Shown: in pieces, positions 1 to 10,183 of the stretch
How the letters are laid out: each line of letters opens with the position of its first letter
How positions within the stretch are numbered: the first letter of the stretch is position 1
Assembly: GCA_016716265.1 (NCBI GenBank)
Contig: JADJWQ010000002.1
Coordinates: 1,270,047-1,334,046 of the forward strand
DNA length: 64,000 bases
Reading direction: 5' to 3'
Source of the DNA: Planctomycetota bacterium
GTDB taxonomy: Bacteria; Planctomycetota; UBA1135; UBA2386
Translations under genes and position numbers: made by a program
Notes under the pieces: model-generated
Told to the model about the DNA's origin: nothing
Databases searched by the model: none
The model's input: the letters and a program-made list of their open reading frames with translations, nothing else

Positions 1-1
1 G

Positions 2-1396
2 GCGGGCGGCGCTGCGCTGCGCGCGATGCTCGACGCCGCCGAGCGCGACCTCGACGCGCACGGCGGTGTGCTGAGCTCCGCGCAGAGCACCGCGGCCGAC
101 GCGCTCGGTCGCGCGGTCCGCGAGGCCCGGCGCCCCGACCTGCCGCTGCGGCTCGCGGCGCTGTGCAAGCCGCTGCGATTCACCCACGATGCCGGCCGAC
201 TCGTCGCCGCACCGCTCCCCGCGCTGCGCGAGCGGGTCGCGACGATCCGCGACGTCGTCACCCGCATCGGGCTGCCCTGTGCGCTCGCCGAGCTGCAGGC
301 GCGCCTCGCCGAGCGCGGTGTCGACGTGACCGAGGAGTTCCTCGACCACGCGCTGCGCGCCCACCTCGGCGCGACGATCCTGTTCCGCCGGCGCAGCGCA
401 CCGCGCGTCGTCTGGCGCCGCTCGCGCACCGCCGACCACCTCGAGAGCATCCTCGACGACGCCGGTGGGCCGCTGCGCCTCGACGACCTGCTGTTCCACT
501 ACCGCGACCGCCACGCGTCCGCCCGGCGCCACCGCCTGCACGACGTGTTGCGCGCCGACAGCAGGTTCCTCGAGGTCCGGCACCTGGAGTTCGATCTGCG
601 CATCCGCCACCTCGACACGCTCGAGATGGTGCGGCCGCTCGCCGATGCGCTGCGGGCCCACATCGTCGCGACCGGGCAGCGCACCGCAGTGCAGTCGCCG
701 GTCGGCTCCGGCGCGCCGTCCGAGCGCACGGCCCACCTGGTCACCGACCTGCTGCGTCACGATCGGTCGCTCCGCTACCTCGGCCGCGGTCAGTTCTGCG
801 CCCGGCGCCGCAGCGGCTCGTCGATCGTCGCACAGCTCGTCGACGAGCTCCGCGCGGCCATGGGCGAAGTCCCGTTCGCACGGTTCCTGCAGAATCAGGA
901 GCCGCGCCGCCGCCGGCTGGTCGCGCGCCTGCTGCGCGACAACCGCCGCTTCGTGTTCCCGACCCGGGACCGCGTCGACCTGCTCGAGAACTACCCCTTC
1001 AATCCGGAGCGCCTGCGCCTGCTGCTGCGCGAGACGTCGTCGTGCCTGCACGAGGCCGGCGGCCACGCGCCGCTCACCGCGGTCCACGCCGCGGTCGAGG
1101 CCGCGGGCCTCGGGGGGAGCTTCCTCGACGAGCACCTGCTGCTCGATCTGCTGCGGCGCCACGGGAACTTCGAGATCCTGCCGGGCCCGGTGGTCGCGGA
1201 CCCCGACCTCGCGCTCGGCGCCTGGATCCAGCGCACCGCGCGCGACGCGCTCCGACAGTCGCCCGCACCGCTGTCGGCCCAGCAGCTGCTGGCGGCCTGT
1301 CCGACGCTCGCCGAGTTCGGCGCCTGTCTCGAATCGATGCTCGACCTCGATCCGCTGGTCCAGACCGCCGACGGCCTCCACTACGAACTCGCCTGA
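2..1396 (+). CDS. Protein of unknown function, winged-helix-like repeats (5' partial)
   Basis: The frame is open from the left edge, so the true start probably lies upstream; the first ATG inside the window is at 26. About 460 residues are visible, rich in Arg, Leu, Asp and His, with no signal peptide or membrane segment. The body looks like a chain of small helical units. Repeated phrases of the type LDDLL...R.HRLHDVLRADSRF and DLLRRHGNFEILPG resemble the recognition-helix-plus-wing pattern of winged helix-turn-helix modules (around residues 85-200, 235-300 and 350-440). I do not recognise a named family. A cytoplasmic DNA- or RNA-binding role is only a guess from the basic, helical character. 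The next gene starts about 300 bp downstream with its own promoter-like box. Confidence 0.6.
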   Translation, partial: AGGAALRAMLDAAERDLDAHGGVLSSAQSTAADALGRAVREARRPDLPLRLAALCKPLRFTHDAGRLVAAPLPALRERVATIRDVVTRIGLPCALAELQARLAERGVDVTEEFLDHALRAHLGATILFRRRSAPRVVWRRSRTADHLESILDDAGGPLRLDDLLFHYRDRHASARRHRLHDVLRADSRFLEVRHLEFDLRIRHLDTLEMVRPLADALRAHIVATGQRTAVQSPVGSGAPSERTAHLVTDLLRHDRSLRYLGRGQFCARRRSGSSIVAQLVDELRAAMGEVPFARFLQNQEPRRRRLVARLLRDNRRFVFPTRDRVDLLENYPFNPERLRLLLRETSSCLHEAGGHAPLTAVHAAVEAAGLGGSFLDEHLLLDLLRRHGNFEILPGPVVADPDLALGAWIQRTARDALRQSPAPLSAQQLLAACPTLAEFGACLESMLDLDPLVQTADGLHYELA

Positions 1397-1502
1397 CCGC
1401 GCGCCGGACGGGCTCTCGGCACGGCGACGGCCGCCCCACACGAGTCCCGAGGCCGCGCCGCGCGAGCGTGCGGGCTCGTCGCTGGCGAGGCGCCCGTCCG
1501 GT

Positions 1503-1542
1503 CCTGCCCGCTGTCGGCTTTGCCCCTCCCGGCGCGGGCAGG
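1503..1542. other. Inverted repeat, possible terminator or attenuator
   Basis: CCTGCCCGC at 1503-1511 pairs perfectly with GCGGGCAGG at 1534-1542 across a 22-nt loop, in the gap after the first gene. No T tract follows. It could mark the end of that transcript. The rest of the 296-bp gap holds nothing recognisable apart from the -10-like box at 1649. Confidence 0.25.
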
Positions 1543-1648
1543 TCCTGGCCGATGACGCTGCCAGCGGCGAGACTGCCCGCTCGCAGCGCGTGGCCCTCCG
1601 ATCGTCCGGGTCCGGCTCCGCCGCCGCGCGGAGCCCGCCCCGGCCGGG

Positions 1649-1654
1649 TAGCCT
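1649..1654 (+). promoter_or_regulatory. -10-like TAGCCT box upstream of radical SAM gene
   Basis: TAGCCT lies 38 nt before the ATG at 1693. It matches the TANNCT hexamer that recurs upstream of many genes in this window. No convincing -35 element is visible. Confidence 0.4.
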
Positions 1655-1692
1655 TCGACGACACACCTGCGGCGTTACACCTCGATAGACCG

Positions 1693-2874
1693 ATGCCCGT
1701 TCTCCGCGAGAAGCGCTTTCTGCGTGTCAAGCTCGACATGGTCGGCCGGTGCCAGCTGCGCTGCATCATGTGCCACTTCGCGCACCCCGACTTCGTCGAG
1801 AGCCAGACGACGATGGGCAGGGACCTGCTGGAGAAGGTCGGCAACGACCTGTTCCCGCGCGCCCACGACGTGGTGCTGTCGTCGAGCGCCGAGCCGCTGA
1901 TGGCCCCCGACCTGCCGCGGGCCTTGGAGCTGTGCCGCGAGCACGGCGTGCCGAACTTCCACTTCTCGACGAACGGCATGTCGCTGACGCAGAAGATCGT
2001 CGACAAGGTGATCGAGGTGCAGATGCCGCTGCTGACCATCTCGATGGACGGCGGCGACAAGGAGACGTTCGAGCGGATCCGGACGCCGGCGAAGTGGGAA
2101 CGGGTCGTCAGCCGGTTCGACCTCGTCAACGAGCGCAAGGCCGCGCTCGGATCGAAGCTCCCGGCGATGTCGGTCACCGCGGTGCTGATGAAGTCGAACA
2201 TCCGCACGATGCCCGCACTCGTCCGGCTGTGCGGTGAGAAGGGCGTGAAGTACATGAACTTCGTGCACATGGCCGTGCTCGGCGGCATGGGCATGGAGAA
2301 GGAGTCGCTGCTCAACGAGCCGCGGCTGTGCAACGAGCTGATGGAGGAGGTGCAGCGCACCGCCGACTCGCTCGGCATCCAGATCGTGCGTCCGATCCCA
2401 CTGCCGGAGTCCAACGCGACGATCGACGACTCGCTCGTCCCGGAGTCCGACGAGGGCGGCGGCAACGCGCTCCTGCCGTCGGAGGACGCGTCGGCCAACG
2501 CGATGTCCGTCGACGACTACCTGAACCACAAGAACCGCGAGTTCATGCTGAAGGCCAGGCAGAAGCGCCACCACCGCCGGCCCTGCTACTTCCCGTGGTA
2601 CTACATCCACGTGAACCCGGACGGCACGGTGTTCCCCTGCGGGTCGTGGTGGGAGCACACGGTGTTCGGCGACTTCCGCACGCAGTCCTTCGAGGAGATC
2701 TGGACCGGCGAGAAGTTCATGGAGCTGCGCCGTCAGCTCCACCGCCACGAGCTGCGCCCGACCTGCGCCAACTGCGCGGTGTCCAACATGGGCCGACCCG
2801 ACGTGAAGGCGTCGTTCGCGCAGCGCGCGAAGTTCCGCGAGCGCGCGCGCCACGCCGCCGGCGTCAAGCCCTGA
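1693..2874 (+). CDS. Radical SAM/SPASM domain protein
   Basis: A 393-residue cytoplasmic enzyme. The [4Fe-4S]/S-adenosylmethionine motif is CxxxCxxC at Cys20, Cys24 and Cys27, at the end of the first strand (VKLDMVGRCQLRCIMC). A TIM-barrel-like middle follows with HFSTNGM and LTISMDGG phrases typical of the family. The last 90 residues form a SPASM-like auxiliary cluster region: CYFPWYYIHVNPDG, VFPCGSWW, then PTCANC. Such proteins modify peptides or other substrates by radical chemistry; the substrate cannot be read here and no precursor peptide is visible nearby. The frame is open far upstream, but the family pattern begins at the ATG at 1693. Its 3' end overlaps the convergent rhomboid gene by 11 bp. 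Confidence 0.9.
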   Translation: MPVLREKRFLRVKLDMVGRCQLRCIMCHFAHPDFVESQTTMGRDLLEKVGNDLFPRAHDVVLSSSAEPLMAPDLPRALELCREHGVPNFHFSTNGMSLTQKIVDKVIEVQMPLLTISMDGGDKETFERIRTPAKWERVVSRFDLVNERKAALGSKLPAMSVTAVLMKSNIRTMPALVRLCGEKGVKYMNFVHMAVLGGMGMEKESLLNEPRLCNELMEEVQRTADSLGIQIVRPIPLPESNATIDDSLVPESDEGGGNALLPSEDASANAMSVDDYLNHKNREFMLKARQKRHHRRPCYFPWYYIHVNPDGTVFPCGSWWEHTVFGDFRTQSFEEIWTGEKFMELRRQLHRHELRPTCANCAVSNMGRPDVKASFAQRAKFRERARHAAGVKP

Positions 2875-3607
2875 CCACGCGGGCCGCCCGCGCGGCGCCA
2901 CGCGCGCGCGGCGCGAGCGCCATCAGCAGGATCGCCCCGACGACGCCGGACACCGCGCCGGCGCCGAGCGCCGCCGGCGACATCGGCTCCGATGGACCGA
3001 CGTCCAGCAGCCGCGACAGCGGGCGCGCCTGCGCCGCGATCCAGCCGAGCGCCAGCACCCACAGCGGAACCTCGACGACGACCGGCACCACGGCGACCAG
3101 CACGATCGTGCGGGCGCGGGTGATCGGGCGCAGCGCCAGGCACGCGGCCAGCGTCGCGCCCGCCAGCCCCGAGCCGCCGAGCAGGTCGCGGTCGACCGGG
3201 CCGTCCACCTGCACCTCCACCAGCCCAGCGGCGACGATCGCTGCGATGCAGAACACCGCGAACCGCAGCGAGCCGAACCGCGACTCCAGCCGCCCACCGC
3301 ACAGCCACAGCGCGAGCGCGTTGGACAGCACGTGCAGCACCCCGCCGTGCAGCAGCCAGCAGGTGAGCAGCGGCCGGACCAGGCCGACGACGCTCGCCCA
3401 GCCGGGCCGAACCTCGTCGCGCTGCAGCTGGAACCACGCGTGCCACCACGCGCTCGTGTTCAGGCCGAGCTCACGGTGCGTGCGTGCGACCGCCTCGGGC
3501 GACGCCGCGACCGCCGCGACGAACACGGCGAGCCACGCGGCGCAGATCAACCACACGACCGGCGTCGGTCGCCGCGGCCCCTGGTCGTCGGCGAACGGGA
3601 TCAACAT
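2864..3607 (-). CDS. Rhomboid-family membrane protein lacking catalytic histidine
   Basis: A 247-residue polytopic membrane protein of the rhomboid fold. It has an N-terminal hydrophobic segment (residues 17-35), then HGGVLHVLSNALALW (the conserved His/His/Asn segment of TM2), GGSGLAGA (the GxSG serine motif of TM4), and a last helix SPAALGAGAVSGVVGA. In active intramembrane proteases the last helix carries the catalytic His in an AHLGG-like context. Here that position reads AALGA, so the dyad appears broken and the protein may be a pseudoprotease (iRhom-like) that binds membrane clients. It starts 27 bp after spoVR on the same strand and is probably the last gene of the prkA operon. The C-terminus is Arg/Ala-rich. 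Confidence 0.85.
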   Translation of the reverse strand: MLIPFADDQGPRRPTPVVWLICAAWLAVFVAAVAASPEAVARTHRELGLNTSAWWHAWFQLQRDEVRPGWASVVGLVRPLLTCWLLHGGVLHVLSNALALWLCGGRLESRFGSLRFAVFCIAAIVAAGLVEVQVDGPVDRDLLGGSGLAGATLAACLALRPITRARTIVLVAVVPVVVEVPLWVLALGWIAAQARPLSRLLDVGPSEPMSPAALGAGAVSGVVGAILLMALAPRARGAARAARVVRA

Positions 3608-3634
3608 GCGCGCCTCGCACGCTGCACACGCCGC

Positions 3635-5173
3635 TCAGTCGTCGTTCTCCTCCGGCGCCACGCCCACGACCTCGCTCGCCGGCTGCGAAGCGCTGATCTC
3701 CCGCATGGAGGTCTCCTTGCCGTCGTAGGACAGGAGCCGCGGCTGTCCCTCCTCGCGGGTCTCGAGGTGTACCGGCCGCTTCCACATGCGCTGCACGTAG
3801 CGCAGCGTCTGCAGCGCGGCCTCGAACTGCAGGTCGGCGCCCATCCAGTCGTGGTAGAGGTACAGCTCGCCGCGATTGCCGAAGTTGGCATCCATCACAT
3901 AGATGATCGGATTGCCGAAGTTCGTCAGCGCGTCGAGCAGGCGCCGCTTGACCTTCCGCCAGTCGCGGTCGACGACGACGTAGCGGCCGGTGGCCTGGTC
4001 GACGCCGTAGACGTACAGCTTCTGCTGCTCGGCGAACTCCTCGTCGATGAAGCAGTCGATGAACGAGACGTCGTTGTAGACCTTGCGGACCTGGAAGATC
4101 TTCTCCCGGCCCTCGTTCGTCGGCCGGTTCCACCGCCGGCGGACGTCCGGATCGTCGCAGCGCTCGTATTCCGGGCCGAACTTGCCGACGTCCCAGCGAT
4201 GCTCGATGTGCCGGAACAGCTCGACGCCGAGCTTGTACGGGTTGATCTGGCCGGGGGCGGTCGCCAATGTGCCGGAGTGGGCATCGGCGTAGTGGATCAC
4301 CTCCGACGCCTCGACGATGTGCCGCGTCATGATCGTCGAGTGCCAGTACACGGCCCAGCCCTCGTTCATGATCTTGGTCATCCCCTGCGGCGCGAAGTAG
4401 TAGGCCTCGTCGCGCAGCATGTCGAGGACGTCCTGCTGCCACGGCTCGAGCGGCGCGTGGTCGAGCAGGAAGCGCAGCACATCGCGGATCGGACGTGGAG
4501 GGAAGCGCTTCGCCGCCCGCCGCTTCGCCTCGGCCGCCTTGCGCTGGGCAGCGAGGTAGTCCGGCGGGTTGATGTAGCGGTCCATGTAGTCCTTCGCCTG
4601 GATCCGCGGGATCTCGGACTCCGACTCGGACTCCCCCCCGGCCTCCGCCCGCCCGGGGTCGCGCTTGATGAACGGTGAGTGGATGTCGATCAGATTGTCG
4701 AGCGCCTGGACGCGGTCGATGAACCGCTCGACCCGGTCCACACCGAACCGGTCCATGTAGCGCCGTATGCGCGAACCGTGGTTGGCCGTGATGTCCATCA
4801 TCTTCCGCGGCGTCTTCGAGAACCATTCGTTGTTCTTGAAGAAGTCGCAGTGTCCGTAGACGTGGGCCATCACGAGCTTCTGGTCCGTCAACGAGTTGCT
4901 GCGCATCAGGTATGCGTAGCAGGGGTCGTTGTTGATGACGAGCTCGTAGATCTTCGACAGCCCCCACTGATAGCTCTTGCTGAGCTGCTCGTACTCCATC
5001 CCGAAGCGCCAGTGCGGGTAGCGCGTCGGGAAGCCGCCGTAGGCGGCGATCATGTTCAGCTCGTCGTGGTCGACGAGCTCGAATATCACCTCGTAGAAGT
5101 CGAGCCCGTAATTGGCAGCGATCTCGCGGATCTCGTCCCGGTAGTGCGCGAGCTCCGGTGTCAGCTCACCCAT
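3635..5173 (-). CDS. spoVR: SpoVR family protein (YcgB-like)
   Basis: A 512-residue cytoplasmic protein with the full SpoVR pattern: an N-terminal YGLDFYEVIFELVDHDELNMIAAYGG-like block, GFPTRYPHWRFGMEYEQL, NNDPCYAYLM, AHVYGHCDFFKNN, and later MTKIMNEGWAVYWHS and NPYKLGVELFRHIE. The family was named for a role in B. subtilis spore cortex formation but is widespread in non-sporulating bacteria, where it travels with prkA and the DUF444 gene as a stress/starvation cluster. The biochemical activity is not established. It starts 3 bp after the DUF444 stop, with a G-rich possible Shine-Dalgarno inside that gene's end. An acidic Glu/Ser/Asp stretch near residue 180 looks like a lineage-specific insertion. 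Confidence 0.95.
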   Translation of the reverse strand: MGELTPELAHYRDEIREIAANYGLDFYEVIFELVDHDELNMIAAYGGFPTRYPHWRFGMEYEQLSKSYQWGLSKIYELVINNDPCYAYLMRSNSLTDQKLVMAHVYGHCDFFKNNEWFSKTPRKMMDITANHGSRIRRYMDRFGVDRVERFIDRVQALDNLIDIHSPFIKRDPGRAEAGGESESESEIPRIQAKDYMDRYINPPDYLAAQRKAAEAKRRAAKRFPPRPIRDVLRFLLDHAPLEPWQQDVLDMLRDEAYYFAPQGMTKIMNEGWAVYWHSTIMTRHIVEASEVIHYADAHSGTLATAPGQINPYKLGVELFRHIEHRWDVGKFGPEYERCDDPDVRRRWNRPTNEGREKIFQVRKVYNDVSFIDCFIDEEFAEQQKLYVYGVDQATGRYVVVDRDWRKVKRRLLDALTNFGNPIIYVMDANFGNRGELYLYHDWMGADLQFEAALQTLRYVQRMWKRPVHLETREEGQPRLLSYDGKETSMREISASQPASEVVGVAPEENDD

Positions 5174-5176
5174 CGC

Positions 5177-6310
5177 TCAGCGCCCCTTTCCGAGGAAGGT
5201 CTTGATCGACGGCAGGATCCCGTCGCGGTCGAGGATGTCGCTGGTCACGAGCTTCTCTTCCCTCCCCAACGCCTGATCGAGGTCCTTCTTGAACTGCCCG
5301 GAGCCGTACGCGGACTTCACCTGTCCATAGCTGAACTGGTTGCTGGCGGGCAGCAGGTTGCTCCGCAGCAGATCCACACAGCGCTCGGTGTCGCGCGACG
5401 ACCAGTTGTCGCCGTCGCTGAAATGGAACGGGTAGATGTTCCACTCGCTGGCTGGATACTTGTCCTCGATCACGCGCAGGCACAGCTCGTACGCGGAGCT
5501 GATCTTCGTGCCGCCCGACTCGCGCAGGTGGAAGAACGTGTGCTGGTCGACGACGTGCGCGGCCGCGTCGTGCACGATGTACTCGACCTCGAGGTTGCGG
5601 TACTGGCTGCGCAGCCAGGTATCGATCCAGAAGGCCTCGATCCGCACGATCTCCTTCTGCTCGCGTCCCATCGAGCCCGACACGTCCATCATGTAGATGA
5701 CGACCGCGCTCGCCTGCGGCTCGTCGCGCGTCGACAGGAACCGGTAGCGGTGGTCCTCCTCGATCGGCACGACGATCGGATTGTGCGGGTCGTAGGTGCC
5801 GGCGGAGATCTGCCTCTTCAACGCCTCCTTGAAGGTACGTTTGAAGTGCCGGAGGCTCTTCGGGCCGGTCCGGCTGATGCCGGTGAAGCGCCCCGCCCGC
5901 GTGCGGATCGCCTTCTTGCCGCGCGGCTCGATGTGCGGCAGCTCGAGCTCCTCACCGAGGATCGCCGCGAGCTCCTGCAGCGAGACGTCGACCTCCAACG
6001 AGTGCTGGCCTTCCTGCTCGCCGGCCTCGCCCTGGCCGGGCTCCTGGCCCGGCACCGCCTCGCCGACGTCGCCCTCGCCCTGGCCGACGCCGCCCTTCTG
6101 GTTCTTCCCGTACCGGAAGCGCGGCAGCTGGATCTGCGGCAGCGGGATGCTGACGTAGCGCTTGCCCTGGCGGCCGATGAGCTCGCCCGACGTCACGTAC
6201 TTGCGCAGGTCGCGCTTGATCCGGCCGCGGACGATGTCGCGGAACCGGGTGTGGTCCTGATCGATCTTGCGCAAGCCCCGATCCTCCGTGCGGTCCGCGT
6301 CCGGCGCCAC
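5177..6310 (-). CDS. yeaH: DUF444 / YeaH-like von Willebrand A-type protein
   Basis: A 377-residue protein of the DUF444 (YeaH/YhbH) family, second gene of the prkA-DUF444-spoVR operon. After a basic N-terminal region there is a Gly/Glu/Gln-rich low-complexity linker (residues about 72-105). A VWA-like fold follows with the metal-ion-dependent adhesion motif DVSGSM, the Thr in SGGTKISS and the Asp in FSDGDN, which is a complete MIDAS set. In enteric bacteria this protein partners the PrkA/YeaG kinase under stress. The start is a GTG at 6310. No strong Shine-Dalgarno is seen; instead a nine-codon mini-ORF overlapping the prkA stop leads up to it in the same frame (separate entry). Confidence 0.93.
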   Translation of the reverse strand: MAPDADRTEDRGLRKIDQDHTRFRDIVRGRIKRDLRKYVTSGELIGRQGKRYVSIPLPQIQLPRFRYGKNQKGGVGQGEGDVGEAVPGQEPGQGEAGEQEGQHSLEVDVSLQELAAILGEELELPHIEPRGKKAIRTRAGRFTGISRTGPKSLRHFKRTFKEALKRQISAGTYDPHNPIVVPIEEDHRYRFLSTRDEPQASAVVIYMMDVSGSMGREQKEIVRIEAFWIDTWLRSQYRNLEVEYIVHDAAAHVVDQHTFFHLRESGGTKISSAYELCLRVIEDKYPASEWNIYPFHFSDGDNWSSRDTERCVDLLRSNLLPASNQFSYGQVKSAYGSGQFKKDLDQALGREEKLVTSDILDRDGILPSIKTFLGKGR

Positions 6311-6313
6311 CGC

Positions 6314-6342
6314 TCAGCGGCGACGCCCGGCGGCGGCGCGCA

Positions 6343-6343
<1 letters not shown>
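6314..6343 (-). other. Nine-codon mini-ORF linking prkA and DUF444 gene
   Basis: The prkA stop reads TGATG on the minus strand. The ATG at 6343 opens nine codons (a run of Arg/Ala/Gly) that end in TGA at 6316-6314, one codon before the GTG start of the DUF444 gene and in the same frame. It could relay ribosomes from prkA to the next gene, or the TGA could be a nonsense change in what was once the DUF444 N-terminus. The bases are certain; the role is inference. Confidence 0.35.
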
Positions 6344-8376
<2,033 letters not shown>

Positions 8377-8489
8377 GTCGTCTCCCTGCGGATCGGGTGC
8401 GCGCCTCCGCGCTCGTCGCGGACCCGCGCCTGCGTGCTGCTCGTCGGGCGGCCCCCGGCCGCGCGCCGGGTCCGCCCGCTCTCATCGGC

Positions 8490-8495
8490 AGTCTA
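8490..8495 (-). promoter_or_regulatory. -10-like TAGACT box of the prkA operon
   Basis: On the minus strand TAGACT lies 114 nt before the prkA ATG. The repeat array begins at the very next base (8496), so any -35 sequence would lie inside the repeat unit. The hexamer matches the TANNCT series seen across the window. Confidence 0.45.
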
Positions 8496-9015
8496 GCCCG
8501 GATGATTCATGAGATCCCGTCGCGAGGTTGCGCAAGTCGCTGGCTGGCGAGGAGTCGAGTCGGTTCCGCGCGCAGGCGTGTTCGGGCGACACGGCGAGCG
8601 CGGGTTCGGCTCGACGACGACGCCAGCCGGTGCCTTGCGTGACCGCAGCAGGGAGCTCGTGGATCATCCGGGCTCGCCCGGATGATTCATGAGATCCCGT
8701 CGCGAGGTTGCGCAAGTCGCTGGCTGGCGAGGAGTCGAGTCGGTTCCGCGCGCAGGCGTGTTCGGGCGACACGGCGAGCGCGGGTTCGGCTCGACGACAA
8801 CGCCAGCCGGTGTCTTGCGTGACCGCAGCAGGGAGCTCGTGAATCATCCGGGCTCGCCCGGATGATTCATGAGATCCCGTCGCGAGGTTGCGCAAGTCGC
8901 TGGCTGGCGAGGAGTCGAGTCGGTTCCGCGCGCAGGCGTGTTCGGGCGACACGGCGAGCGTGGGTTCGGCTCGACGACGACGCCAGCCGGTGCCTTGCGT
9001 GACCGCAGCAGGGAG
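8496..9015. repeat. Three 180-bp tandem units with inverted termini (MITE-like)
   Basis: Three direct copies with an exact 180-bp period: about 8497-8676, 8677-8856 and 8857-9015, the last truncated after GGGAG. Copies 1 and 2 differ at three bases (8619/8799, 8633/8813, 8662/8842). Copy 3 differs from copy 1 at one base (8961 versus 8601). Each unit opens with CCCGGATGATTCATGAG and closes with CTCGTGAATCATCCGGG (G for A in copy 1), which are near-perfect inverted repeats, so each junction forms a hairpin. The period is divisible by three, so open frames run through, but no protein-like pattern is evident. The unit looks like a small non-autonomous mobile or REP-type element that has amplified. 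Confidence 0.8.
8836..8873. repeat. 18-bp inverted repeat at the copy 2/copy 3 junction
   Basis: The left arm at 8836-8853 pairs with the right arm at 8856-8873 across a 2-nt spacer (TC), with a single G/T mismatch. The same structure with one more mismatch occurs at 8656-8693 between copies 1 and 2. The arms are the joined termini of adjacent 180-bp units. Confidence 0.75.
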
Positions 9016-9130
9016 AGCGCGGATCGGTCCGGCCGGCCCCGTCGCCTGGGCGGGAAGCGGCCGCGAGCCGCGCTCGCCGTGGTTTTTGCCGTCCGGCCGC
9101 GCCGACGTTTCCGCACCGCGGCAGCGCGGG

Positions 9131-9136
9131 TAGCCT
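9131..9136 (+). promoter_or_regulatory. -10-like TAGCCT box, probable leaderless promoter
   Basis: TAGCCT ends 9 nt before the ATG at 9146 and no Shine-Dalgarno fits between them. Transcription starting about 7 nt past the box would begin within a few bases of the start codon, giving a leaderless or near-leaderless mRNA. Confidence 0.45.
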
Positions 9137-9145
9137 TCGTGGGCG

Positions 9146-10183
9146 ATGCGTCGTCCATCCGTCCTGCTCGCCGCCGTCAGCGCGAGCCTCGTCCTCGGCG
9201 CCGCCGTACTCGCCACGCTGTCGGGCTGCGGCGACGCCGCGAGCCTCGGCCCGTTCGTCGGCGCCAACGCGCACCGGCATGCCACCCGCATCGTCGAGCT
9301 CAGTCCGCGTCCGCCCGGGTCCGAGGGCATCCGCAACGTCGCTGACTACATCGAGCAGCAGCTCGCGGCGATCTCGCCCGACCTGAAGCTGCAACGGCAG
9401 AGCTTCTTCCGAGCGGACCTCGACGAGGCGCTCGGCCACAGCCTCGAGTTCCAGAACCTGTGGGTGGAGATCCCCGGCACGCGCGGCGGTGAGCTGCCAC
9501 CGATCCTCGCGATCGCCGCGCACTACGACAGCAAGATCACGCACCCCGGCGAGCAGGACTTCGAGTTCGTCGGCGCGCTCGACTCGGCCGGCTCCTGCGG
9601 CGTGCTGATCGAGCTCGCGCGGCTGCTGCAGGCGCAGCCGCCGATCGGCCCCGACGTGTGGCTGATCTGGTTCGACGGCGAGGAGTCGATCCCCTGGGAG
9701 TGGGATCACGGCAAGTCGCTGATGGGCAGCCGCCACTTCGCGCAGGTGATGAACGAGGACGGCGACCGGTTCCCGACTGGGCTGCGCGGCCGCCTGAAGG
9801 TGCTCGTGCTGCTCGACCTGCTCGGTGACCCGGAGCTCAAGATCGACAAGGACACCGCGTCGAACCCGACGCTCAACGCGATCTTCAAGGACGCCGCGAC
9901 GCGGCTCGGCCGTGCGGACGTGATGTTCCGCTACGAGTCGCCGATGACGGACGATCACATCCCGTTCAAGGAGAAGGGGGTGTCGGTCATCGACCTGATC
10001 GACTTCCGCTACCGGCCGGCCGCCGAGCACTCCCCCTCGGAGCCCGCCGAGGTCGCGCGCTACTTCCCCTGGTGGCACACCGCCGAGGACAACCTGCAGC
10101 ACCTGTCGGCCGACTCGCTCGAGCTGGTCGGCAACCTCGTGTGGGCCGCGTTGCCCGACATCGAGAAGGCGTTCTACAAGTGA
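9146..10183 (+). CDS. Glutaminyl-peptide cyclotransferase-like M28 lipoprotein
   Basis: A 345-residue exported lipoprotein: a signal peptide ending LATLSGC gives lipidated Cys28. The rest matches the M28 peptidase fold, and its zinc-site phrases are those of glutaminyl cyclases rather than ordinary aminopeptidases: AHYDSK (near 125), ALDSAGSCG (near 145), WFDGEESIPWEW (near 175), LDLLG, DDHIPF (near 270) and WWHTAEDN. Such enzymes cyclise N-terminal Gln to pyroglutamate. It would act on the outer or periplasmic side of the cell envelope. The stop overlaps the GTG of a paralogue (GTGA), so the pair is translationally coupled. The start is supported by the lipobox and the TAGCCT box 9 nt upstream. 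Confidence 0.88.
   Translation: MRRPSVLLAAVSASLVLGAAVLATLSGCGDAASLGPFVGANAHRHATRIVELSPRPPGSEGIRNVADYIEQQLAAISPDLKLQRQSFFRADLDEALGHSLEFQNLWVEIPGTRGGELPPILAIAAHYDSKITHPGEQDFEFVGALDSAGSCGVLIELARLLQAQPPIGPDVWLIWFDGEESIPWEWDHGKSLMGSRHFAQVMNEDGDRFPTGLRGRLKVLVLLDLLGDPELKIDKDTASNPTLNAIFKDAATRLGRADVMFRYESPMTDDHIPFKEKGVSVIDLIDFRYRPAAEHSPSEPAEVARYFPWWHTAEDNLQHLSADSLELVGNLVWAALPDIEKAFYK

Noticed and set aside
163..1692. Extension of the radical SAM gene over the first gene in another frame
   Set aside because: The upstream part is Arg/Pro/Ala noise typical of an alternate frame in GC-rich DNA. The family pattern starts at 1693.
8496..9015. CRISPR array
   Set aside because: The repeated unit is 180 bp with no variable spacers, and no cas genes are present.
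8482..9336. A minus-strand open frame through the 180-bp repeats encoding three 60-residue repeats
   Set aside because: The period happens to be a multiple of three, so several frames stay open. The peptide has no fold-like pattern, the frame runs antisense into the first cyclase gene, and the DNA-level inverted termini explain the repeats better.
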